From positions 1 to 5,851 of the forward strand of contig JAHIWJ010000055.1 in assembly GCA_018816205.1 (NCBI GenBank): a stretch of DNA of 5,851 nt, given 5' to 3'. Source of the DNA: Nanobdellota archaeon. GTDB taxonomy: Archaea > Nanobdellota > Nanobdellia > Pacearchaeales > GW2011-AR1. The notes under the pieces are model-generated. The model saw only the letters and a list, made by a program, of their open reading frames with translations. It ran no database searches and was not told where the DNA came from. The position numbers were made by a program, and so were the translations under genes. Within the stretch, counting starts at the first letter, position 1; each line of letters opens with the position of its first letter. This document shows positions 1 through 4,343 of the stretch, in pieces.

Positions 1-38
1 TCAAATGACATTTTTTCTCTTTTTGCCGACGGCAACAT
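1..38 (-). CDS. possible N-terminus of a leftward gene, cut by the window edge
   Basis: A leftward frame is open from an ATG at 38 to the edge and reads MLPSAKREKMSF, about 12 complete codons. An in-frame ATG at 65 would add nine residues (MIKLSTILS). I prefer 38 because a good TATA box (TATATAAAT on the minus strand, 72-64) is centred 30 bases upstream of it, close to the leaderless spacing of other genes here, while the ATG at 65 lies inside that box. Too little is visible to name a family. The plus strand is also open here, so the gene itself is uncertain. Confidence 0.3.
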   Translation of the reverse strand, partial: MLPSAKREKMSF

Positions 39-63
39 AGATAATATCGTCGATAATTTAATC

Positions 64-82
64 ATTTATATACTGCAGTATA
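64..82 (-). promoter_or_regulatory. TATA box overlapping a perfect 14-bp palindrome
   Basis: The minus strand has TATATAAAT at 72-64. It overlaps a perfect palindrome, TATACTGCAGTATA, at 69-82. The palindrome sits where the BRE and upstream edge of the TATA box would be for the leftward gene, just beyond the stop codon of the preceding gene (87-89). A dyad overlapping TATA/BRE is a typical place for an archaeal repressor site. Palindrome and TATA-like sequence are seen directly; operator function is inferred. Confidence 0.35.
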
Positions 83-86
83 CAAA

Positions 87-575
87 TCAATGCGGGGGTT
101 TTTCAAAACTCTCTATAGAATCAAGTGCAACCTGCGGCCTTCCTTTCCTGAATCCTTGTGATTTTAAAAACTTTTTTACATAGTTTGAAGCCAATTCCCC
201 TTCGGCACATAAAATCTTGTTAGGTCGGATATCTGCAAGACCATCCAAAATTTTGCTCATCGCTTTGGTCGCGTCATCGTAACCCGGCCTGCCTTCCCTA
301 ATCTGCATGCATACGTTTAGCAAACAAACCCCGTGAAGCGGATCAAGAAATTCTGTAGGCAGGGCAAAATAGTCTCCAAAGGTTCCGGACTTTCCACTGG
401 GAAAGCACCAGCATAAATGTTCAGTTCCACTTTCTAAGCTTGGCTCAAACCAGACTCTTCTATTGTTCTCGAGAATTACATGCGGCTTGCCGGTTGTCGG
501 ATGCGGTTTTGGAACTAAACGACGCAAAAAACCTCGCCGCGATTGTTCAACGTGCATTGAATGAATTTCCCGCAT
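87..575 (-). CDS. hypothetical soluble protein, 162 aa, unrecognised
   Basis: I do not recognise the family. The protein has no signal peptide or membrane segment, so it is probably cytoplasmic. The N-terminal 40 residues are basic (RR at 13-14, RR at 18-19, RR at 39-40). The middle (residues 41-75) is aromatic-rich with a CWC at 55-57, and further cysteines lie at 84, 89 and 123; they do not form an obvious CxxC zinc site. The C-terminal half looks alpha/beta, with likely helices around residues 101-115 and 127-140. The ATG at 575 is chosen over the internal Met7 codon because a TATA box is centred about 24 bases upstream of it, which implies a leaderless mRNA. It follows the gene at 626-1084 in the same direction but has its own promoter. 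The gene call is fairly safe; function is unknown. Confidence 0.75.
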   Translation of the reverse strand: MREIHSMHVEQSRRGFLRRLVPKPHPTTGKPHVILENNRRVWFEPSLESGTEHLCWCFPSGKSGTFGDYFALPTEFLDPLHGVCLLNVCMQIREGRPGYDDATKAMSKILDGLADIRPNKILCAEGELASNYVKKFLKSQGFRKGRPQVALDSIESFEKPPH

Positions 576-593
576 AAAAATAACTAACTCGAC

Positions 594-603
594 ATATTTT
601 AAA
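594..603 (-). promoter_or_regulatory. TATA box for the gene starting at 575
   Basis: The minus strand reads TTTAAAATAT, centred about 24 bases before the ATG at 575. Transcription should start at or next to the start codon. No Shine-Dalgarno sequence is present between box and start. Confidence 0.6.
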
Positions 604-625
604 CATTATTGCCCTCTAAAACCGT

Positions 626-1084
626 TTAACTGTTCTGCTCCACCAAAAGATTCAAACTGTCATCAATCTCTCCAATATTGTCAATTATGTAGGTGTGAAG
701 CTTCTTTATAATAATCTCCTGCATTTCCTCTTTCAACTTGCCGCTGCAACTACCCAAGTCTCTTTCAGGATAAGTCACAATCCCTTTAGGATAACCGCAT
801 TCCATACTGTACCCTGAAAGCTTCTCAATTCCCAGCTCGCCAGCTTTAGGCTGCAGTAAGGTCACCTCCACAACACATGCGCCGCCTTTCATACCAAGCA
901 CCTTATACCTCCAAGTAGCCTCCTCACCGTCGTTCATATACTGCACAGGCTTGCACTGTCGCATGTATTCTCCAAAACACTCAAAACTTTGGCACCGCGG
1001 AGCCTGAAAAAAGGTCGTATAAACCGCCAAAGCAATAAAAATCAACGCAATTACTGCAAATACAACCAACTTAAGATATTTCAT
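626..1084 (-). CDS. membrane-anchored extracytoplasmic protein with six cysteines, 152 aa, unknown function
   Basis: Residues 4-25 form a hydrophobic helix after a short basic start (MKYLK), reading as an uncleaved signal anchor or signal peptide; the rest would then face outside the membrane. The outer domain has six cysteines (31, 36, 44, 70, 96, 113), enough for three disulfides, and the first three are clustered in RCQSFECFGEYMRQC (residues 30-44). It ends in an amphipathic stretch around residues 117-150. I do not recognise a named family; small anchored proteins with a cysteine-rich ectodomain are plausible surface or redox proteins, but that is inference. The start is the first ATG, and an in-frame TGA at 1102-1100 rules out a longer form. 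The gene is divergent from the one at 1175. Unlike most genes here, its TATA box is about 42 bases upstream, so the mRNA should carry a leader of about 16 bases. Confidence 0.8.
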   Translation of the reverse strand: MKYLKLVVFAVIALIFIALAVYTTFFQAPRCQSFECFGEYMRQCKPVQYMNDGEEATWRYKVLGMKGGACVVEVTLLQPKAGELGIEKLSGYSMECGYPKGIVTYPERDLGSCSGKLKEEMQEIIIKKLHTYIIDNIGEIDDSLNLLVEQNS

Positions 1085-1120
1085 CTTCTCTTTTAACCCT
1101 CAACCAAAACAAGAATGAGT

Positions 1121-1130
1121 TATATTTAAA
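1121..1130 (-). promoter_or_regulatory. TATA box for the gene starting at 1084
   Basis: The minus strand reads TTTAAATATA, centred about 42 bases before the ATG. The predicted transcription start is near 1100, giving a leader of about 16 bases that contains AGGG and GAGAAG but no convincing Shine-Dalgarno match. Confidence 0.6.
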
Positions 1131-1148
1131 GTTATCAATACAAAAAAA

Positions 1149-1154
1149 TTTAAA
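1149..1154 (+). promoter_or_regulatory. TATA box for the gene starting at 1175
   Basis: TTTAAA preceded by an A-run (a BRE-like purine tract) is centred about 24 bases before the ATG at 1175, predicting a leaderless mRNA. It lies about 25 bases from the opposing TATA box at 1121-1130, so the two divergent promoters share one short region. Confidence 0.6.
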
Positions 1155-1174
1155 CTTGGCCTCTATTAAATATA

Positions 1175-1813
1175 ATGCAGGACACCCAGCCATCAGCCTC
1201 AAGAACCGAACCAGAGAGCCCATTCAGCAGTTACCTCGCAGAAACAGCAGGAGATTTTAGAAAAGCACCCTATTGGTTGGAAACAACGTGCCCTGAATCT
1301 CAGCCCCTAAGTTCTCAACCGGCATTAAATATGCTCCCCTTTGATTTTGGTGGTGGAATTTTTCCTGGTGAGAATCCCTTGCAGTGGTTCACAAAAGTTT
1401 TTTCGCCTCTGTGGAAAGATGGCACAGCGCACTACCAGTCTGCAGCAGGGACAAACAGAACCGAACTAGCAGTTAATTCAGACATTCCCTACTCCGGAGA
1501 ATTAGAAGTAGATTGCGCAGAGGTTAATCAAGTGGCGGCTCCATCAACACGCCCGGTAGAATCAGTTCAGCTCTCTGGTTTAGAGTCTGTGACAACACAA
1601 CCGTCAGTCAGTCTTTCATCTCAGCCGGTTGCAATCACAACAACTCGGGCCACAGCGCAGCAACCGCCCCCATACCATTCACCCGCCCCCTACGTCGCCT
1701 GGCCAGTGGCTTTCGGTTTAACTCTGGGCATGGTTTATTTGCTCAAAAAAGGCAGGAGGCCAAAGACACCAAGAATAACTGTGGAAGAACCAAATCTAAG
1801 GCAACCTTTATAA
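1175..1813 (+). CDS. Ser/Thr/Pro-rich protein with C-terminal membrane segment, 212 aa, unknown function
   Basis: The protein has no N-terminal signal peptide. It is low in complexity and rich in Ser, Thr, Pro, Gln and Ala, especially at residues 120-172, which ends in a QQPPPYHSPAP stretch. One hydrophobic helix follows at about 173-190 (AWPVAFGLTLGMVYLL), then a basic tail (KKGRRPKTPR, 191-200). An aromatic patch lies at 69-80 (LQWFTKVFSPLW). The layout is that of a tail-anchored protein. The basic tail would favour a cytoplasmic C-terminus by the positive-inside rule, which would place a long signal-less N-terminal region outside, so the topology is unresolved. No homologue is recognised. 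The start is supported by a TATA box 24 bases upstream. The stop codon lies inside the TATA box of the next gene. Confidence 0.7.
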   Translation: MQDTQPSASRTEPESPFSSYLAETAGDFRKAPYWLETTCPESQPLSSQPALNMLPFDFGGGIFPGENPLQWFTKVFSPLWKDGTAHYQSAAGTNRTELAVNSDIPYSGELEVDCAEVNQVAAPSTRPVESVQLSGLESVTTQPSVSLSSQPVAITTTRATAQQPPPYHSPAPYVAWPVAFGLTLGMVYLLKKGRRPKTPRITVEEPNLRQPL

Positions 1814-1814
1814 A
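1807..1814 (+). promoter_or_regulatory. TATA box for the eL41-like gene, overlapping the upstream stop codon
   Basis: TTTATAAA is a near-ideal archaeal TATA box, centred 25-26 bases before the ATG at 1836. It contains the TAA stop (1811-1813) of the preceding gene. The spacing predicts transcription starting at that ATG, which favours the 38-codon form of the downstream gene. Confidence 0.65.
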
Positions 1815-1835
1815 CCAACTCTTTCTAAGCAAATC

Positions 1836-1952
1836 ATGAAACGATCTTCAAGGCGTTGGAAAAAAACCGGCCAAATGCGCTGGAAATGGCAGCGCAAAAG
1901 GCTGAAAAAAGAGAAGCGTAAGAGAAGAATACATCGTGAAAGAAGTAAGTAA
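1836..1952 (+). CDS. rpl41e: ribosomal protein eL41 with N-terminal extension, 38 aa
   Basis: This 38-codon ORF encodes an extremely basic peptide. Its last 25 residues, from the internal Met14 codon at 1875, match the 25-residue eukaryotic and archaeal eL41 (L41e) without gaps: MR-KW at the start, KRKRR in the middle and R-RSK at the end. By eye about 15 of 25 positions equal the human protein. In ribosome structures eL41 is a single helix lying at the bridge between the subunits. The ATG at 1836 adds MKRSSRRWKKTGQ, itself basic. I chose it because the TATA box is 25-26 bases upstream, as for other leaderless genes here; an alternative start at 1875 would give the standard length but has no Shine-Dalgarno site or correctly placed TATA box. 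The product family is secure by pattern; the start is moderately secure. Confidence 0.85.
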   Translation: MKRSSRRWKKTGQMRWKWQRKRLKKEKRKRRIHRERSK

Positions 1953-1977
1953 ACGTCTTATTATAACCACAACAATA

Positions 1978-1984
1978 TTTATAA
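1978..1984 (+). promoter_or_regulatory. TATA box for rfcS
   Basis: TTTATAA is centred about 32 bases before the ATG at 2013, so a very short leader of roughly 5-7 bases is expected. A second AT-rich match (TTATTATAA, near 1958-1966) lies further upstream and is less well placed. Confidence 0.5.
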
Positions 1985-2012
1985 CCCTGAATTTCTCAAA
2001 CAGATTATTAAA

Positions 2013-2978
2013 ATGAGTGCGATAAATATCTGGACAGAGAAGTATAGACCATCAAACTTTGAGGGCATGGTCGGCCAGCAGGAAATAATCAAACGAGTCA
2101 AATCTCTAGTCCAGGCCCTAAACATCCCCCATCTACTATTCGCCGGCCCCGCCGGAATCGGAAAATCAACGCTTGCTCTTATTATCGTAAAGGAACTTTT
2201 CGGAGAAAAATGGAGAGAAAATTACCTTGAATTAAACGCTTCAGACGAAAGGGGAATTGACGTAGTAAGACAAAAAGTCAAAGACTTCGCGCGGACAAAA
2301 GCCATCGAAAACATTCCTTTCAAAGTTATTTTTCTGGACGAAGCCGACGCCCTGACGAAAGAAGCCCAACAAGCCCTAAGAAGAACAATGGAAAACTACA
2401 GCAACACCTGCCGATTCATCATGTCTTGCAACTACTCTTCCAGAATCATCGACCCAATCCAGTCTCGTTGCGTAGTCTTCAGATTCAAGTTATTGGAAAA
2501 AAAAGACATCCGAAAAAGGATTGAGTTCATAGCTCAAAACGAAAAACTAAATATCAAAGAAGAAGCATTCGACACCCTCTACGAAGCATCAGAAGGCGAT
2601 TGCAGACGAGCGATTAATTTGCTTCAGGCAACAGCTTCGATTTCTCCGGACGTCACACCCGACATGATAACAATGGTCTCTTCAGCAGCAAAACCAGCAG
2701 ACGTTAAAGTCGTTCTCGACTACGCTCTCGCAGGAGACTTTGTCGGCGCGCGCGACAAACTTCTTGACACCATGTTAAAAGATTCTGTTTCAGGAACAGA
2801 CATAATAAAAGCAATCCAGAAAGAAATCTGGAACCTCCAAATAGAGCCCTCCATAAAAGTCAACCTCACAGAAAAAACCGGCGAAGCCGAATTTAGAATG
2901 GTCGAAGGCTCAGACGAGTTTGTCCAGCTGCAGGCTCTTCTGGCTTCTTTCGTGCTCGCAGGGAGAGGCGAAGCTTAA
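2013..2978 (+). CDS. rfcS: replication factor C small subunit, 321 aa
   Basis: This is the AAA+ ATPase that forms four of the five subunits of the archaeal clamp loader. With RfcL and ATP it opens PCNA and loads it at primer-template junctions. Visible motifs in order are the N-terminal RFC box WTEKYRP (7-13), Walker A GPAGIGKST (45-53), Walker B VIFLDEAD (105-112), sensor 1 with Asn140 (MSCN), the SRC motif with its trans-acting arginine finger (151-153), and sensor 2 GDCRRAIN (195-202). The C-terminal collar domain follows from about residue 225. Length is typical for the family (about 315-330) and the gene looks intact. Walker A has GPAG where many homologues have GPPG; this should be tolerated, since RfcL here shares it. 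The gene is transcribed alone, and its stop overlaps that of the convergent membrane-protein gene. Confidence 0.97.
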   Translation: MSAINIWTEKYRPSNFEGMVGQQEIIKRVKSLVQALNIPHLLFAGPAGIGKSTLALIIVKELFGEKWRENYLELNASDERGIDVVRQKVKDFARTKAIENIPFKVIFLDEADALTKEAQQALRRTMENYSNTCRFIMSCNYSSRIIDPIQSRCVVFRFKLLEKKDIRKRIEFIAQNEKLNIKEEAFDTLYEASEGDCRRAINLLQATASISPDVTPDMITMVSSAAKPADVKVVLDYALAGDFVGARDKLLDTMLKDSVSGTDIIKAIQKEIWNLQIEPSIKVNLTEKTGEAEFRMVEGSDEFVQLQALLASFVLAGRGEA

Positions 2979-3139
2979 TCAACAAGACTCGAATGCCTCA
3001 TTTGCGCAGCTTCCTTAACCAGAGCCATCTGCTTGTCGCCATAAAGAACCCTTTCTTTTCTCCATTTAAAGTAAATCACAACAAGCGCTACAATCGCCGC
3101 CAGCACAATCAACGCCACAATAACAATGTCAATTATCAT
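2975..3139 (-). CDS. small single-span membrane protein, 54 aa
   Basis: The leftward 54-codon ORF reads MIIDIVIVALIVLAAIVAL at its start, so residues 2-24 are one strongly hydrophobic helix. KWRKER follows at 25-30, then a mostly helical tail (residues 35-54). By the positive-inside rule the tail should be cytoplasmic and the N-terminus outside. There is no cysteine and no catalytic motif; the family is not recognised. Support for a real gene: a TATA box centred 24 bases before the ATG, good reading-frame composition, and a fit to the gap between two other genes. Its TAA (2977-2975) overlaps the rfcS TAA (2976-2978), so the genes converge with a four-base overlap, TTAA. Such proteins may act as subunits or regulators of membrane complexes, but nothing here identifies a partner. 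Confidence 0.75.
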   Translation of the reverse strand: MIIDIVIVALIVLAAIVALVVIYFKWRKERVLYGDKQMALVKEAAQMRHSSLVD

Positions 3140-3158
3140 CAAACAATAAGAAAACTAA

Positions 3159-3167
3159 AATATAAAA
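3159..3167 (-). promoter_or_regulatory. TATA box for the 54-aa membrane-protein gene
   Basis: The minus strand reads TTTTATATT, centred 24 bases before the ATG at 3139. It fits exactly between that gene and the stop codon of the acyltransferase (3172-3174), so the small gene is transcribed separately. Confidence 0.6.
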
Positions 3168-3171
3168 GCTT

Positions 3172-3834
3172 TCACATTAACTCTAATCCTCGCCACATTT
3201 CACTGACAATATCGTGCGTATTCTTAGCAAATTGTCTCCGTCTCACTGATTTTGAACCGTCCCCAGTTAATTCATCCAGCTCGTACGAGCGCGAAAATGC
3301 AATATGCACAGTTCCCCTATTTCTCTTCCAGAACATCCAATACGCCATCTCCGCCGCATTAAGAATTATCCCGCAGGCACCAGTTTTGAATTCTGCCGGC
3401 ACCCTGTTTGCAGTCTGCGACCTGGTTGCCTCAAGAAAAAACCATGATGACTCGGTCTCCCTAAAGCCTTGAGCGATAAGTGAAGTTAAACCTTCTAAAT
3501 AAGACGCCTTCTTGGCACCACGGTCAATCCAGATAACTCCGAACTTCTCAAAATCGAAAATAGGTTTAACTTTTCGCAAGCTCTCTTTAGCAACCGTGCG
3601 CGGCATCGGAAGCCTATTATTAAGAATCACCCGATACGGACAAAATAAATCCCCGGTTGTTTGATGGTTTCCTACATAAACATAAGGCCTATCGCACCGC
3701 AATCCTTCAAGATTTTCAAGGCCAACCGGCGCAATCTTATCAACAAACCTCCGAACAGCAAAATTCCCCCAGCGCTCATTGTACGCTAGCACATATCCCA
3801 TATCTCTGGGCGGTCGCGGATTAAAGTCTGTCAT
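3172..3834 (-). CDS. PlsC-like phospholipid/glycerol acyltransferase, 220 aa
   Basis: Members of this family (LPLAT/PlsC) transfer a fatty acyl group from acyl-CoA or acyl-ACP to a glycerolipid hydroxyl at the membrane surface. Counting from the ATG at 3834, motif I is NHQTTGD with the H(X)4D catalytic pair His57/Asp62. Motif II is GVIWIDR (99-105) and motif III is FLEATRS (133-139), where most homologues have FPEGTRS; Glu135 and Arg138 are kept. FKTGACGII (149-157) matches the region that follows motif III. There is no clear N-terminal membrane helix, so it may bind the membrane peripherally. A TTG at 3855 would add seven residues but lies inside the TATA box centred 24-25 bases before 3834, so 3834 is preferred. 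It is divergent from the gene at 3956. Substrate is unknown, and an archaeal ether-lipid host makes the role open. Confidence 0.88.
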   Translation of the reverse strand: MTDFNPRPPRDMGYVLAYNERWGNFAVRRFVDKIAPVGLENLEGLRCDRPYVYVGNHQTTGDLFCPYRVILNNRLPMPRTVAKESLRKVKPIFDFEKFGVIWIDRGAKKASYLEGLTSLIAQGFRETESSWFFLEATRSQTANRVPAEFKTGACGIILNAAEMAYWMFWKRNRGTVHIAFSRSYELDELTGDGSKSVRRRQFAKNTHDIVSEMWRGLELM

Positions 3835-3853
3835 GAAAGCATTTCTCGGACTC

Positions 3854-3863
3854 AATTTAAAAA
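3854..3863 (-). promoter_or_regulatory. TATA box for the acyltransferase gene
   Basis: The minus strand reads TTTTTAAATT, centred 24-25 bases before the ATG at 3834. This spacing decides the start codon, since the alternative TTG (3855-3853) falls within the box. Transcription should be leaderless. Confidence 0.6.
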
Positions 3864-3924
3864 GTTTCCGCCAATTTCATAAATCTTCCCAGATATTCTG
3901 CCCCAACCTTTTCTATTGCAATAA

Positions 3925-3933
3925 TTATTAAAC
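3925..3933 (+). promoter_or_regulatory. TATA box for the frameshifted gene at 3956
   Basis: TTATTAAAC is centred about 27 bases before the ATG at 3956, compatible with a leaderless start there. Nothing recognisable lies in the roughly 60 bases between it and the opposing acyltransferase TATA box. Confidence 0.45.
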
Positions 3934-3955
3934 ACCCTAAATAAAATCTTGTTAA

Positions 3956-4319
3956 ATGCCTTCAACATATCACAAATGGTTCACAGCAACTTGCGATTTT
4001 TTTACGAAATCCTCTTTAGGCAAAACTTTAAACTTCAGCCCCCGGCCAGGCAGTCTTCCCGGATAGAGATATCGACGTAGTTTACGAGGATCACAACGGT
4101 CGGCCATTGGGCGCCCCGATTGCAAAAATACGAGTTTTAAACATAAGATATACAAAAGAAGAAGGTAAAGTCGTTAGAACAACTGGCGAATATATAGTAG
4201 TTTTAGAGTATGTCCAGGGGGGATTCACCCCAGCTCAAGACCTGGGAGCCTATCTAAAAAATCCAATTCACGACTTACCAAAAAACCTTTCTCACAATTA
4301 CGAGCCCAATAATTCTTAA
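3956..4319 (+). pseudogene. small hypothetical gene interrupted by an apparent +1 frameshift near 4061
   Basis: From the ATG at 3956, one frame reads 36 codons ending in SPRPGSLPG and hits TAG at 4064-4066. A second frame, open from 4032 to the TAA at 4317-4319, has no ATG or GTG in frame, yet its product is protein-like and continues the first: DRDIDVVYEDHNGRPLGAPI, then alternating hydrophobic strands (IAKIRVLNIRY, EYIVVLEYV). Skipping one base, for instance G4061 in CTTCCCGGATAG, joins them into a 120-residue protein. I do not recognise the family; the middle looks beta-rich and the ends polar, with no signal or membrane segment. The break may be a sequencing or assembly indel, a genuine mutation or, less likely, programmed +1 shifting at CCC-G. 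A competing 45-codon minus-strand ORF (3970-4107, MADRCDPRK...) overlaps, but the plus strand has the better-placed TATA box. Confidence 0.6.
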
Positions 4320-4322
4320 ATA
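4316..4322 (+). promoter_or_regulatory. TATA box for rfcL, overlapping the upstream stop codon
   Basis: TTAAATA is centred 25 bases before the ATG at 4344 and contains the TAA (4317-4319) of the preceding gene. Leaderless transcription from 4344 is expected. Confidence 0.6.
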
Positions 4323-4343
4323 CCCCATCACCTATAAAACTCT

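Noticed and set aside
1..183. Plus-strand frame open from the left edge to TAG at 181
   Set aside because: It runs antisense into the 3' half of the 162-aa gene and has no visible start; the minus-strand reading with a TATA box fits better.
520..550. Twin-arginine-like motif SRRGFLRRL near the N-terminus of the 162-aa protein
   Set aside because: It resembles S-R-R-x-F-L-K, but no hydrophobic stretch or cleavage region follows; the next residues are VPKPHPTTGK.
3442..3450. C-box-like TGATGA, considered as part of a C/D guide RNA
   Set aside because: No CTGA D box or paired C'/D' boxes are at suitable distance, and the sequence is inside the acyltransferase coding region.
2993..3472. 159-codon plus-strand ORF
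   Set aside because: It is antisense to the small membrane-protein and acyltransferase genes. Its product is Asn/His-rich and unstructured at the start, it does not look like a real protein, and no well-placed TATA box is seen.
3835..3855. Seven-residue upstream extension of the acyltransferase from TTG
   Set aside because: The TTG lies inside the TATA box, so it would not be in the mRNA.
3970..4107. 45-codon minus-strand ORF starting MADRCDPRK
   Set aside because: It is fairly protein-like and cannot be fully excluded. However, it overlaps the frameshifted plus-strand gene, whose two halves fit together and whose start has a better-placed TATA box; the nearest TATA-like sequence for this ORF is about 31 bases away.
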